A stretch of 64,000 nucleotides of DNA from JALHMI01 sp964598535 (GCA_964598535.1 CAZRCI010000022.1:1-64000); one strand, 5' to 3'; positions 25,545 to 35,218 are shown, numbered from the stretch's first letter. Numbers and translations: made by a program. Notes: a model not told the origin generated them from the letters alone.

Positions 25545-27094
25545 GCGCGACCGTTGGCGAATCGCTCGAGCGGAAATCATCCGTGCGCGCTCCGCACGCG
25601 GAGACGTTGGCCGCGAGCGTGGTGATCCTGCTGTCGATGACCGTCGCGCAGCGAGTGATCGGATTTTTGCGGGGCGTGCTGTTCTGCCGTTGGCTATCGC
25701 TCGAAGAACTCGGGCAGTGGGACATGGCCTTTGCATACTTGAACCTGGCGGCGCCGCTGGTGGTGCTGGGGCTGCCGGGGTCGTTCGGGCGGTATGTCGA
25801 ACATTTTCGCCAGCGCGGCGAGTTCCATGCGTTTCTGCGCCGCACGGCGATCGTCACGGGCGCCGCGTCGCTGATTGCCTTGACGGCGATGATTGGCTGG
25901 CGGTCGTGGTTCTCGGAATTGGTATTCGGCACGCGTGGCGAGACCGCGCTTACGGTGTGGCTCGCCGCGTGCCTGGTGGCCGTGATTCTGCATAATTTCC
26001 TGACGGCGTTATTCATCGCGGTGCGCATGTATCGCGTGGTAACGGCGCTCCAGTTTGCCCAGGGACTTGGCTTCGCCGCGATCAGCCTGACACTGCTCGG
26101 CGTTCATCCCCAGGGCGCGACGAGCGCGGTGATCGGCTACACGCTGGCCACGTTGCTGGCGGCGGCCGTGTCGCTGGGTTGGTTGAGCCGGCTGGTGCGC
26201 AGCGAGCCCGAGCGCCCGGCCAGCGAGGGGCAGCGCGCGTTCTGGCTGCGGCTGCTGCCGTTTGCCGTCTGGATGTGGGTTACGAACCTGATCTCGAACG
26301 TGTTCGACCTGGTCGATCGCTACATGATCTTGCACCACAGCGGCATGTCGGCCGATGAGGCCCTGCGACAGGTGGGTAACTACCACAGTTCTCGGATCAT
26401 TCCTCTGTTGTTCGTGGGCGTGGCTGCGCTGTTCGCGTCGATGATCACGCCGCACTTGACCACCGACTGGGAGGTCGGCCGGCGCGAAAGCGTCGTGCGG
26501 CGGCTGAACCTGGCGCTCAAGCTGCTGGCGATCACGCTGCTGCTGGCCTCGACGGCAGTGCTATTCGTCGCCCCGCCGCTGTTCGAGTTCGCTCTGCGCA
26601 ACAAGTTCCAGGGCGGATTGCACGTGCTCCCCTGCACGCTCGCCTACTGCGCATGGTTCGGGCTGTTCGCCGTCGCGCAAAACTACTTATGGTGCGCCGA
26701 ACGAGCGGCGCTCAGCAATCTGCCGCTGCTGGTCGGCTTGATCCTGAACGTGCTGCTGAATCTGCTCTGGTTGCCAACCTATGGCCTGCCGGGAGCCGTG
26801 TGGGCAACGACGGTGGCCAACCTGGTCGCCATGCTACTCACCTACGAATTCAGCCGCCGGCACGGAATGCAAATCGATGCCGGCACGTGGCTCGCGTCGC
26901 TCGCGATTGGTGGACTCTGCCTGGGCGCTTGGACGGCGCTCGCGGCGTGCGGCGCCGTGGCGGCTTTGAGCGTCACAACGGACCATGTGCTAAACGCCGA
27001 TGAAAAACAGCAGCTCCGCGAAGCCATCCAGACAGGCCTGGCTCGCGTGCGCTCGATTGGCAGCCGTATGCTCGCCGCCGCCACATCGCATTAA
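25541..27094 (+). CDS. Wzx-like polysaccharide flippase
   Basis: The 517-residue membrane protein has about 12-14 predicted helices. Starting at 25541 it overlaps the deacetylase stop. Typical segments are TLAASVVILLSMTVAQRVIG then FLRGVLFCRWLSLEELGQWD, AFAYLNLAAPLVVLGLPGSF and later LGFAAISLTLLGVHPQGATS. It belongs to the MOP/MATE superfamily that flips undecaprenyl-linked repeat units to the outer face. The C-terminal 60 residues are more polar and end in a cytoplasmic helix. The neighbours (deacetylase, glycosyltransferase) fit a Wzx role; no Wzy polymerase was identified in the window. Confidence 0.9.
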   Translation: MSATVGESLERKSSVRAPHAETLAASVVILLSMTVAQRVIGFLRGVLFCRWLSLEELGQWDMAFAYLNLAAPLVVLGLPGSFGRYVEHFRQRGEFHAFLRRTAIVTGAASLIALTAMIGWRSWFSELVFGTRGETALTVWLAACLVAVILHNFLTALFIAVRMYRVVTALQFAQGLGFAAISLTLLGVHPQGATSAVIGYTLATLLAAAVSLGWLSRLVRSEPERPASEGQRAFWLRLLPFAVWMWVTNLISNVFDLVDRYMILHHSGMSADEALRQVGNYHSSRIIPLLFVGVAALFASMITPHLTTDWEVGRRESVVRRLNLALKLLAITLLLASTAVLFVAPPLFEFALRNKFQGGLHVLPCTLAYCAWFGLFAVAQNYLWCAERAALSNLPLLVGLILNVLLNLLWLPTYGLPGAVWATTVANLVAMLLTYEFSRRHGMQIDAGTWLASLAIGGLCLGAWTALAACGAVAALSVTTDHVLNADEKQQLREAIQTGLARVRSIGSRMLAAATSH

Positions 27095-27134
27095 CGAGAC
27101 AACCGCTGGGAAACTTCGCGATCAACGATTTACC

Positions 27135-28361
27135 ATGACACGCCGCTCCCACCTTCTGCCGCTCGACGACCGCGGACCGCTCCGGGTAATGTTCGTGCTT
27201 AGCTCGATGCCGGTCGGCGGCGCGGAAACGCTCCTCGTGAATCTCACGCGGCGGCTCGACAAGACTCGGTTCACGCCACTGCTGTGCTGCCTGCAAACGC
27301 TCGGTCCGCTGGGCGAAACATTGGCCCAGGAGCTGCCGGCCTGGAGCGGGCTGATACGCGGCAAGTATGATTTGCTCGTCGTGCCCCGCCTAGTTCGGTT
27401 ATTCAAACGCCAACGCGTGGATGCCGTCGTCACCGTGGGCGCGGGCGACAAAATGTTCTGGGGGCGAATCGCGGCACGTCTGGCCCGAGTGCCGGTCGTC
27501 TGCTGCGCCATTCATTCCACGGGCTGGCCCGACGTGATCGAGCGTCCGAACCGCTCGCGGCTGTTGACCGAGTGGACCGACGCCTTTATTGCCGTGGCCG
27601 CCGACCACGGCCGCCATCTGACGGAGGTCGAAGCGTTTCCGGCCGAGAAGGTTCACGTTATTCCGAACGGCATCGACGTCGAGCGATTCGCGCCTCGGTC
27701 GGACCGCGAGGCCGTGCGAGGCTCGCTACAAGTTGCCTCCGACGCGCCGCTGGTGGGTATCGTGGCCGCGTTACGCCCCGAGAAAGACCACGCATTATTC
27801 TTACGGACAGCCGCGTTGGTGCACGAACATCTGCCGGGAACGCGATTCTTGATCGTGGGCGACGGGCCCGAACGCGCCGCGCTGGAAAAAATGGCGCTCG
27901 CCTTACGGCTGGACGCGGCCGTGCAATTTTTGGGAAACCGCGAGGATATTCCGCAGCTCTTGAACGCGCTCGACGTGTTCGTGCTCACGTCCCGCATGGA
28001 AGCCAGTCCCGTCTCGATCATGGAAGCGTTCGCTTGCGAAAAGCCGGTCGTCGCGCCGCGCGTCGGCTCGATCGGCGAATCGGTTCTGGACGGAATGACC
28101 GGTTACCTGGTAGAGCCGGGGAACGCTGCCGCGGCGGCCGAGTCGATTTTACGCATCCTTGAGAACCGCGAATTGGCCGAGCGACTGGGCCGAACCGGAC
28201 GCCAACGGGTCGTGGAACGCTGCTCACTCGAGTCGATGGTCGCGGGCTACGAGTCGCTGCTCGCGGACATCTACGCGCAAAAAGCGGCGAAGTCGCCGCG
28301 ATCGACCGCTGGAACCGCCACACAGCCTGAGCCGCCGCTTGCCGCCAGCGGCGTCTCGTGA
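27135..28361 (+). CDS. Glycosyltransferase family 4
   Basis: The 408-residue GT-B enzyme starts at 27135, 40 bases after the flippase. The N-terminal domain has LRVMFVLSSMPVGGAETLLV. The C-terminal donor domain has VHVIPNGIDVERFAPRSDR, LVGIVAALRPEKDHALFLRT, RFLIVGDGPERAALEKMALA, DVFVLTSRMEASPVSIMEAF and KPVVAPRVGSIGESVLDGMT. The catalytic Glu pattern EASPVSIMEAF is intact. The tail after residue 385 is Pro/Ala-rich and of no obvious role. It adds one sugar of the repeat unit; donor and linkage are unknown. Confidence 0.92.
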   Translation: MTRRSHLLPLDDRGPLRVMFVLSSMPVGGAETLLVNLTRRLDKTRFTPLLCCLQTLGPLGETLAQELPAWSGLIRGKYDLLVVPRLVRLFKRQRVDAVVTVGAGDKMFWGRIAARLARVPVVCCAIHSTGWPDVIERPNRSRLLTEWTDAFIAVAADHGRHLTEVEAFPAEKVHVIPNGIDVERFAPRSDREAVRGSLQVASDAPLVGIVAALRPEKDHALFLRTAALVHEHLPGTRFLIVGDGPERAALEKMALALRLDAAVQFLGNREDIPQLLNALDVFVLTSRMEASPVSIMEAFACEKPVVAPRVGSIGESVLDGMTGYLVEPGNAAAAAESILRILENRELAERLGRTGRQRVVERCSLESMVAGYESLLADIYAQKAAKSPRSTAGTATQPEPPLAASGVS

Positions 28362-28464
28362 GCGAAATTTGACGGAAATGTGCCCCGCGGGCGCTGAACG
28401 GCAACTAAGGGGTCGCCGTTAGCTCGGCGGTAGGCCCTATCCCGACTTGACCGCGCAAGATATT

Positions 28465-29130
28465 ATGCCACTTACGCTTGAAGCACCTTCGCCGAACCTG
28501 CAATTTCCCTGGGAACAGTCCAGTCGCAAGATGACCTCCACGCTCCTGGCCGTCATTGCCCGCATCCTCAGCGGCGCCAGCGTACGCTGGATCGATTGCC
28601 AACCGGACACCTGCCAGCGCGTGTACTTTGCGAACCACACCAGTCACCTGGACGCGATCGTGCTGTGGGCGTCGCTTCCGCAGGCGGTGCGGGCGGTTAC
28701 GCGTCCGGTCGCGGCCAAGGACTATTGGGAAAAAGGGGCCATTCGCCGATACATGGCTCGCACGTTCAACGCGCTGTTGATCGATCGCACGGACATCAAG
28801 GTCCACCAAAGTCCGGTGGACTTGATGCTCAGCCAGATCGGTCACGACCAGTCGCTGATCGTGTTTCCCGAGGGCAGTCGGAACGCGGAAGAGCAGATCC
28901 AGCCCTTTAAGAGTGGACTATATTATTTGGCCAAGAAACGGCCGGACCTGGAACTGGTGCCCGTCCACATCGAGAATCTGAATCGCGTGTTGCCGCGGGG
29001 CGAGTTCCTGCCGGTGCCGCTATTGAGCCTGGTGACCTTTGGTCCGCCCCTATATCTGGAGACGGGGGAGGCCAAAACCGAGTTTTTGGAACGTGCCCGC
29101 GGCGCCATCAAACGGCTCAAAGACCTATAA
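28465..29130 (+). CDS. 1-acyl-glycerol-3-phosphate acyltransferase (PlsC-like)
   Basis: The 221-residue protein has the acyltransferase motifs NHTSHLDAIVLW (the HX4D-type NHxxHxD) and VFPEGSRNAEEQ. The start at 28465 (ATG) was preferred to a TTG at 28447. It lies 103 bases after the glycosyltransferase and 27 bases before the CdsA-like gene. PlsC and CdsA catalyse successive steps of phospholipid synthesis (phosphatidate, then CDP-diacylglycerol), so the two form a small lipid module. It could also acylate another lipid or polysaccharide intermediate. Confidence 0.85.
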   Translation: MPLTLEAPSPNLQFPWEQSSRKMTSTLLAVIARILSGASVRWIDCQPDTCQRVYFANHTSHLDAIVLWASLPQAVRAVTRPVAAKDYWEKGAIRRYMARTFNALLIDRTDIKVHQSPVDLMLSQIGHDQSLIVFPEGSRNAEEQIQPFKSGLYYLAKKRPDLELVPVHIENLNRVLPRGEFLPVPLLSLVTFGPPLYLETGEAKTEFLERARGAIKRLKDL

Positions 29131-29157
29131 ACCTGGACCCTGCTGAGATAGAACCGG

Positions 29158-30123
29158 ATGTTCGACGTCAGAACCCTGAGCCTGGTGGGCGGCGTGCTCG
29201 CGATCCTGCTGGTGGCGACAAGCCTGGGCCAGCGGCTCAAATATTCGCGCGATATCGGCATCAACCCCGCGCTGGTCGAGGCGTTCAACCTGCGGATCCG
29301 GGCCTGGTGGTTGATGTGCACGGTTCTGGCGGCGGCGTTTTTGCTGGGGCCGGCCTCGCGCGTGGCCACGGTCGTCGTGTTCTTTTTGATCTCGTTCTGG
29401 GCATTGCGCGAGTTCATTACGCTTACACCCACCCGGTTGGGAGATCACCGGGCGCTGTTCTGGGTGTTCATCGTCTTCACGCCGCTTCAATATCTGATCG
29501 TTGGATTGGGGGTGGAGAAGTACGGCTTGCTGTTCAGCGTGCTGATTCCGGTCTATGCGTTCTTGTTTATTCCCGCGCGCGTGGCGATGGCGGGCGATTA
29601 CAAACGATTTTTGGAGCGCGTGGCCAAGATTCAAGCCGGCCTGATGATCTGCGTCTATTGCCTGAGCTATGCGCCGGCGATCCTGAGCCTGCAAATCGAG
29701 GGTTTTGAAGGCCAGCAAGCCCGTTTGCTGTTCTTCTTTGTGCTGCTGGTACAGCTCAACGACGTACTGCAGTTTGCGTGGGGAAAGCTGTTGGGAAGCC
29801 GGCTGATTGCACCGGCGATCAGCCCCAGCCGCACCTGGGAAGGATTCCTGGGCGGAGTGGCTAGCACTTCGTTGATCGGAGCGGCGCTATGGTGGGCCAC
29901 GCCGTTCGAACCCTGGCAGGCGGCCGGGATCTCGGCCGTGATCGCCGTGATGGGCTTTGCCGGCGGAATGACGATGTCAGCCATCAAACGCGACCGCGGC
30001 GTCGAGGATTATGGCACGCTGGTGGTCGGCCACGGCGGCGTGCTCGACCGCATCGACTCGATCTGCTTCGCCGCACCGGTATTCTATCACCTGACGCGGT
30101 TCCTCTTCACGCGCACGCCATAG
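29158..30123 (+). CDS. Phosphatidate cytidylyltransferase-like (CdsA family)
   Basis: The 321-residue integral membrane protein has about eight helices. The CTP-transferase signature is near the end: SAIKRDRGVEDYG followed by GHGGVLDRIDS. The usual Lys of the KD pair is Glu here (VEDYG), seen in YnbB-like relatives. The pocket motif LVQLNDVLQFAWGKLLGS is also present. It should form CDP-diacylglycerol from phosphatidate and CTP. The gene directly follows the acyltransferase and ends just before a convergent gene at 30137. Confidence 0.86.
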   Translation: MFDVRTLSLVGGVLAILLVATSLGQRLKYSRDIGINPALVEAFNLRIRAWWLMCTVLAAAFLLGPASRVATVVVFFLISFWALREFITLTPTRLGDHRALFWVFIVFTPLQYLIVGLGVEKYGLLFSVLIPVYAFLFIPARVAMAGDYKRFLERVAKIQAGLMICVYCLSYAPAILSLQIEGFEGQQARLLFFFVLLVQLNDVLQFAWGKLLGSRLIAPAISPSRTWEGFLGGVASTSLIGAALWWATPFEPWQAAGISAVIAVMGFAGGMTMSAIKRDRGVEDYGTLVVGHGGVLDRIDSICFAAPVFYHLTRFLFTRTP

Positions 30124-30136
30124 AGGGGGGAGCCGC

Positions 30137-31279
30137 TCACAGCGGCCCGGGCATTCCTCGTGAGGCCGTTGAGACGGCATCGCTACCCGGCGGGCGGTTC
30201 CACTCGAGAATCACTTGCCGCGGACGCTGAAACTCTTGGGGACGCGTGACCTGGTAGGCCGGCCCCGGCAACTTGTCGAGCGGCGCTTCGACGCGCGACG
30301 CCACTTCAGGACTGGCCGAAGCGGCGCTGGGGCGAGACTTCAGCTCGCCGCGCGATTGCCAACCGGGTTCGCTCCCGGATGCGGGAAGCGAACCACCTGC
30401 TTTCGCCCGGTCATATACGCTGCCATTGGGCGCGGCGTTGGCAAGTTGCGATTCCGGCGGGAAAGCCTCGACGCGCGACTGCGGCGCCGCATCCGGAGCG
30501 GGCGTATTGGCCGCCACCAGCGCGGGTTCTTCCACCGGCGAAGCGATGACCGGACTGCCGGTGCGGACCCAATCGAGCCAAGTGTTCTGGAGCGTTAAGA
30601 GGTTCTCATAGCCGTAATGCTGTTTCGTGGCTCGCGACCAGTTTTCGTCGCGCATGCCGTCTCCGATGTAGGCCAGAAACTTTCGCTTGCCGCCTTGCTG
30701 AATCAGATACCTCGCGAGCGAAAAGCCCTGTGAGTAGAGCGGCATCACGTCGCGTGGGTACTCGCGCATCGCGAACATTTTGCTGAAAGCGATGCCGCGG
30801 TTGGTATGCAAAAATTCGATAAGCATCTTTTGCTGCTTAAGCTTTTCGCTTTCGTGTTCGACTGTGGTGCAGGCGCCCTCGTCGGCCCAGCGGGGCAGGG
30901 GGCGGCGAAAATGCGTGGCGAACACCATGTGGGTGACTTCGTGAGGCAGCACCGAATCGAGAATCCGCTCCTGCGAACCCTGAATCGTCATCCGCCAGCC
31001 GAAGACTTCGCCGTTGGCAAACTCAAAGCTGGTTGCGCCGCCAGCGCCCAGGTTGGGCGCCACATGGGCCTGAATCGGACAGGGCTGAGCCCAATTCGGC
31101 ATCTCCTTGCCAAGCCACTCGATGGCCAACTCGCGGCGGAAGCGTTCCGCCTCCTGACCGATCTGTTGGGCCAACTCGGGCGTCGGGGCGTCGATGATGA
31201 AATTGGCCGATCGGTAGCTGGCCCCCATCGAGGCCACGGCCACCGCCAACACGGCGCACCGCATCACAAGAGCATCCAT
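30137..31279 (-). CDS. Secreted gluzincin-like peptidase
   Basis: The 380-residue protein has a signal peptide (about 1-20). The zinc motif HEVTH is at 113-117 in SVLPHEVTHMVF, with a downstream acidic ligand in RWADEGACTTVEHESEK, the HExxH...E pattern of the peptidase MA-like gluzincins. Residues 240-380 are Pro/Ala/Ser-rich and probably disordered, with RPRQVILEWNRPPGSDAV near the end. It acts outside the cytoplasm; its substrate is unknown. It stands alone between the lipid genes and the Nudix/FabI pair. Confidence 0.8.
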   Translation of the reverse strand: MDALVMRCAVLAVAVASMGASYRSANFIIDAPTPELAQQIGQEAERFRRELAIEWLGKEMPNWAQPCPIQAHVAPNLGAGGATSFEFANGEVFGWRMTIQGSQERILDSVLPHEVTHMVFATHFRRPLPRWADEGACTTVEHESEKLKQQKMLIEFLHTNRGIAFSKMFAMREYPRDVMPLYSQGFSLARYLIQQGGKRKFLAYIGDGMRDENWSRATKQHYGYENLLTLQNTWLDWVRTGSPVIASPVEEPALVAANTPAPDAAPQSRVEAFPPESQLANAAPNGSVYDRAKAGGSLPASGSEPGWQSRGELKSRPSAASASPEVASRVEAPLDKLPGPAYQVTRPQEFQRPRQVILEWNRPPGSDAVSTASRGMPGPL

Positions 31280-31532
31280 GCTCGACTAGCTCCTCTCTTA
31301 GCAGAACTCGGGCTGCGTCCCTGCAACCACGACGGGGCGCCGTGAAGCAACTTTTGAGCCGTTGTTCGATTGGCAGGCAGATCAGGATGGTTAACTTCTT
31401 GAACGAACGACAGTTCTTCGCTTCCATTTGACGGCCGGAGGGGAGGCCAGCGTCGGCCACGGGGCCGTCAAACTTTACAAGTTTTACCGCATCGATTGAA
31501 AACGTTGCTAGGGCAGTTCCCCCCCCGAGCAG

Positions 31533-31943
31533 CTAGCATGCGGGCGATTGCAGCCACGCCAGCAACTCGCGATTCGCCGGCGGAAACTCGTAGCCCGCCA
31601 GTTCCTCGCGCGGGACCCAACGAAAGCGAGAATCCACCGTTGCCGGCGCATCATCGACCAGCGCGCAGGCGAAGAATCGCAAGCGCAGATGGCCGTGCTC
31701 GTAGCGGTGCTCGATGACGGGATAAGCATGCAGCACGCGCACGGCGAGGCCCGTCTCCTCCTGGCATTCGCGCACCGCGGCATCCGCGGCCGACTCGCCG
31801 AGCTTCACTTTTCCGCCCGGAAACTCCCAAAGGCCCGCCAGCGGCGCGCCCAGCGGGCGCAAGCCGATGAGGAACGCTCCCTCTCGCTCGACCACGGCAA
31901 TGGCGATCTCGACGGGCTCCCGGGCGGATGGTTTGGAACTCAC
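31533..31943 (-). CDS. Nudix hydrolase (MutT-like)
   Basis: The 136-residue protein starts at a GTG overlapping the FabI stop (GTGA). The Nudix box GGKVKLGESAADAAVREC followed by QEETGL is complete. LWEFPGG before it and RFRWVPREELAGYEFPPANR after it match MutT-type enzymes that hydrolyse oxidised dNTPs such as 8-oxo-dGTP. Substrate choice within the family cannot be read from sequence. The stop TAG lies in CTAG. Confidence 0.88.
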   Translation of the reverse strand: MSSKPSAREPVEIAIAVVEREGAFLIGLRPLGAPLAGLWEFPGGKVKLGESAADAAVRECQEETGLAVRVLHAYPVIEHRYEHGHLRLRFFACALVDDAPATVDSRFRWVPREELAGYEFPPANRELLAWLQSPAC

Positions 31944-32758
31944 TTGCGATACTCGTCGAGCAGTCGGCCGGGCGTGCCCATGATGTTATAGCCACAGTCG
32001 ACGTGCAGGATTTCGCCGGTGATGCCGTCTGAGTCTGGCGAGAGTAGAAACGCGCCGGTGCGGCCCACTTCGTCGTGCGTGACGTTGCGTCCCATCGGAG
32101 CCATCTTCTCGTAGAATTGCAGCATGTCTTCGACGCCCGCGCCGCGACCGGCAAGCGTCCGCAAGGGACCGGCCGAGAGGGCGTTCACGCGAATGCCGCG
32201 CGGTCCGAGGTCGAACGCCAGGTACTTCACCGCCGAGTCGAGCGCTGCCTTGCAAATGCCCATGACGTTATAGCCGGGCACCGCCTTCTCGCCGCCAAAG
32301 TAGGTCATCGTGGCGATGGCCGCACCGTCGGCCAAAAACGGCCGAGCGGCGTTCGCCACGGCAATGAGGCTATAAGCGCTGATTTCCATCGCCATCAGAA
32401 AACCGGCCCGGCTGGTTTCGATCGTTTCGCGTTTGAGATCCTCCATCGAGGCGAACGCGATCGCATGCAGCAGGAAGTCGATCTTGCCGAACTCCTGGCC
32501 GGCGTGGGCCATGACCTCTTGAATCTGCTGATCGTTCTGAACGTCGAGAGGAACCAGAAACTTGGCGGCGGGATGGTTGTCCGTGAGCAGAGAGACCCGG
32601 CGGCGATTCCGCTGCCGCTCGTCATCAGGACGATCCGGCAAATGCGTAAACCCACACTGGCCGCCTTGCTCCATGACACGCTGGGCAATGGCCCAGGCGA
32701 TCGAATGATCGTTGGCCACCCCCAGAATCAGCCCCTTTTTGCCTTCGAATGAGCCCAT
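31940..32758 (-). CDS. fabI: Enoyl-[acyl-carrier-protein] reductase (NADH)
   Basis: This 272-residue enzyme catalyses the last reductive step of fatty acid elongation. It starts at 32758 with the family N-terminus MGSFEGKKGLILGVANDHSI (NADH site, SIAWAIAQ). The active site is TYFGGEKAVPGYNVMGICK with Tyr163 and Lys170 (Tyr-X6-Lys). FabI-type features such as FAS, RTLAGRGAGVEDMLQFYEKM and NVTHDEVGRTGAFLLSPDSD are intact. A short Arg-rich insertion (DERQRNRRRVSLL) lies near residue 50. It is followed by the overlapping Nudix gene. Confidence 0.93.
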   Translation of the reverse strand: MGSFEGKKGLILGVANDHSIAWAIAQRVMEQGGQCGFTHLPDRPDDERQRNRRRVSLLTDNHPAAKFLVPLDVQNDQQIQEVMAHAGQEFGKIDFLLHAIAFASMEDLKRETIETSRAGFLMAMEISAYSLIAVANAARPFLADGAAIATMTYFGGEKAVPGYNVMGICKAALDSAVKYLAFDLGPRGIRVNALSAGPLRTLAGRGAGVEDMLQFYEKMAPMGRNVTHDEVGRTGAFLLSPDSDGITGEILHVDCGYNIMGTPGRLLDEYRK

Positions 32759-32927
32759 GCGAATCTCCTTATTCTGAGTCCGGAAGCGAGTCACAGCCCC
32801 CTCGCACAATTTCCGGATCTGGCCAAGCGGTTAGCGGAAAAGGCCAAGAATACCGCCTCGGGCCAGAATGCTCAACTTCGCCTGACCGATATAGATTGAC
32901 TTCATACAGCGGCGACTAAAAATCAAT

Positions 32928-32955
32928 TTGACTCAAAACCCCGAGTGCATAGCAT
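32928..32955 (+). promoter_or_regulatory. Candidate promoter of the sigma-54 activator gene
   Basis: TTGACT (32928-32933) and TAGCAT (32950-32955) are separated by 16 bases, about 90 bases before the start codon at 33043. Fits a housekeeping promoter in spacing; the -10 box is only partly conserved. Confidence 0.35.
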
Positions 32956-33042
32956 TGATTCGACAACAAGCAGTAGCCCTACGTGTCACAAAATACCCCC
33001 AAAACGAGCTCTACCTGTCACCTCAACAGGACAATCCTGGCT

Positions 33043-35001
33043 ATGGCAACAGCGTCTGACCCCTCGAACGCGACCATCGAAACCATTGCCCAACCATGGG
33101 ATAGAGCCGCAATCCAGCTCCTGCGCGCGGGTTCTGGGGCGGAGTCGACCGCAAGCTTCTTAGCGCATGGGCTCCCAATCGTCGTTCAGTCGGTGGCGGC
33201 TGAATATGCCGCGGTCGCGCGATTTGAACAGGGCCAGTGGCAGACGCTGGGCGACTCGGGCCGGCCGCGACAACTGCCGCACGCTCTGCTGGCCGATGCC
33301 TTGGATAGCGAAAGCCCGCGGACTGCGGACGTCTGGATGGGCCTACCGCTCGCCGCGCGAACCGGCACCGGCGAGGTGCTTGCTCTCTGCTTTTCGAGGA
33401 GCAACGCACGCACGCTGGCGACCCTCGACTTGGGGCCGCTGGCCGATACTCTGGCCGAGGCGCTGGCTTGGTCGCGTTCGACCGAACGGGCTCGCCACCG
33501 GATCGAACGCCTGGAAGCGATCGCCGAAATCACCGGCCGATGGAATCGAACCGGAGCCATGGAACCGCTCTTGGTCCAAATGGCCGAAACGGCCACGCGA
33601 CTGCTCAAGGCGGACCGGGCCAGCATTTTCCTGTGGGACCGCCCGAACCAGACCTTGGTGGCGCGACCCGCGCTGGGCTTGAAAGACCATGAACTTCGCA
33701 TCCCAGACGACTTGGGGGTCGTCGGCCAGGTCGTGCATGCCGGCCAACCCCGCCGGATTCGAATGTCCGAGGGCGCCGAGATCGACCGCCAAGTCGATCG
33801 CAGTCAGAACTACCTGACGCGCACGCTGCTGTGTGTTCCACTGCACGGCGGCGACGGCCAGGTGTTAGGGGCGTTCGAGGTTATCAACAAACTGGCCGGC
33901 GAATTCACGGCCGACGACGAGCAGGCGCTGGTGGAACTGGCCGGGCATGCCGCCGTGGCCTTGGAAAATACGCAACATTTCGAGCAATTGCTCTCGCGTC
34001 ACAAGCATGTCGTCGAGCAGGCAGCGGAAAACGTGGCGCTCGTGGGTCATAGCCCCGCGGTCGACGCGCTGCGCTCGACAATCAATCGTGTCGCCGGGAC
34101 AGACCTGGCCATCCTGATCCTCGGCGAAAACGGAACCGGTAAAGAAGTCGTCGCCCAATCGATTCATTACCAAAGCCGCCGCCGCGTGGAACCGTTTGTC
34201 GCCGTCAACTGTGCCGCCATCACCGAAACGCTGCTCGAAAGCGAACTGTTCGGCCACGAAAAAGGAGCGTTTACCGATGCTCATGAAAGCCGGGCCGGCA
34301 AGTTCGAACTGGCCTCTGGCGGTACGTTGTTTCTCGACGAAATCGGCGACTTGAGCCTGGGCGGCCAGGCAAAACTGCTGCGTGTGCTGGAAGAGAAAAT
34401 CGTGGTGCGCGTGGGCGGCTCGCGCCCCATCCACACCGACGCGCGCGTGGTCGCCGCGACCAACCAGGACCTTGCGCAGATGGTACGCGAGAAGCGTTTT
34501 CGCCAGGACCTATACTTTCGCCTGAACGTGGTCACGATGTCGCTGCCGCCGCTGCGCGAGCGGGGGGACGATATCATGCTGCTGGCCGAACACTTTTTGG
34601 ATGATTTTTGCCGCAAGGCCCATCGCAAGCGCCTGAAGTTTTCGGCCGCGGCCCGCTCGCGACTCGAAGGCCACCCCTGGCCGGGCAATGTACGCGAGCT
34701 GCGCAACTTGATGGAACGCCTGGCATACCTATTGCCGGGCGACCGCGTGGAGTCGGAAGACCTGGCGTTCATTCTCAATCCGGCGGGCGAAGGGCCGCCC
34801 GTCGCCGGGCTCGATCTACCACTATCGGCAGCGACCGACCATTTCCAGATCGAGTACATCAAGAAGCACATCCAGCGTGCCCGCGGTAATATGAGCGAGG
34901 CGGCAAAGCGGATGGGCCTGCACCGCTCAAACCTGTATCGCAAGATGCGCCAGCTTGGAATGCCCACGGCCGAGACGGGCTTCGAAACCGAGGCGCCCTG
35001 A
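33043..35001 (+). CDS. GAF-domain sigma-54-dependent transcription activator
   Basis: The protein has 652 residues from the ATG at 33043 (a GTG at 32983 is also possible). The N-terminal half holds a GAF domain (about 160-310, LVQMAETATRLLKADRASIF, DDLGVVGQVVHAGQPRRI). The AAA+ domain has Walker A GENGTGKEVVAQSI (about 361), ESELFGHEKGAFTDAHESRA, Walker B GGTLFLDEIGDLSL and the arginine-finger part FRQDLYFRLNVVTMSLPPLR. The C-terminal Fis-type HTH is ARGNMSEAAKRMGLHRSNLY. The sigma-54 contact loop reads GAFTDA instead of GAFTGA. It activates promoters read by RpoN in response to a small-molecule signal sensed by GAF; targets are not visible here. Confidence 0.92.
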   Translation: MATASDPSNATIETIAQPWDRAAIQLLRAGSGAESTASFLAHGLPIVVQSVAAEYAAVARFEQGQWQTLGDSGRPRQLPHALLADALDSESPRTADVWMGLPLAARTGTGEVLALCFSRSNARTLATLDLGPLADTLAEALAWSRSTERARHRIERLEAIAEITGRWNRTGAMEPLLVQMAETATRLLKADRASIFLWDRPNQTLVARPALGLKDHELRIPDDLGVVGQVVHAGQPRRIRMSEGAEIDRQVDRSQNYLTRTLLCVPLHGGDGQVLGAFEVINKLAGEFTADDEQALVELAGHAAVALENTQHFEQLLSRHKHVVEQAAENVALVGHSPAVDALRSTINRVAGTDLAILILGENGTGKEVVAQSIHYQSRRRVEPFVAVNCAAITETLLESELFGHEKGAFTDAHESRAGKFELASGGTLFLDEIGDLSLGGQAKLLRVLEEKIVVRVGGSRPIHTDARVVAATNQDLAQMVREKRFRQDLYFRLNVVTMSLPPLRERGDDIMLLAEHFLDDFCRKAHRKRLKFSAAARSRLEGHPWPGNVRELRNLMERLAYLLPGDRVESEDLAFILNPAGEGPPVAGLDLPLSAATDHFQIEYIKKHIQRARGNMSEAAKRMGLHRSNLYRKMRQLGMPTAETGFETEAP

Positions 35002-35133
35002 ATGTGAGGAACGTCAGGATCGCCGCGGACCGTCGCCCTGGGCTGCGTAACAAAAGCCTCCGATCCCCCTTGCCGCCAGCGCCTGGGTCGGTAGGATGAA
35101 CGCTGGCGAGTGGCAGCCGCCGCCCGCCGGTTC

Positions 35134-35206
35134 GCTCCCTTAGCTCAATTGGCAGAGCATCTGACTCTTAATCAGAGGGTTGTTGGTTCAAGTCCAACAG
35201 GGAGCA
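35134..35206 (+). tRNA. tRNA-Lys (CTT anticodon)
   Basis: The 73-nt tRNA has acceptor stem GCTCCCT/AGGGAGC, D arm TAGCTCAATTGGCAGAGCA, anticodon loop CTCTTAA giving CTT, and T arm GTTGGTTCAAGTCCAAC. No CCA is encoded. The 3' end is followed by possible integration remnants. Confidence 0.96.
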
Positions 35207-35218
35207 CTACTGAAAAAA

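Noticed and set aside
31507..31536. GCTAG...CTAGC near the end of the Nudix gene as another copy of the stop-codon hairpin
   Set aside because: Only about five base pairs can form; the loop is C-rich and unlike the other hairpins, so it was not counted as a copy.
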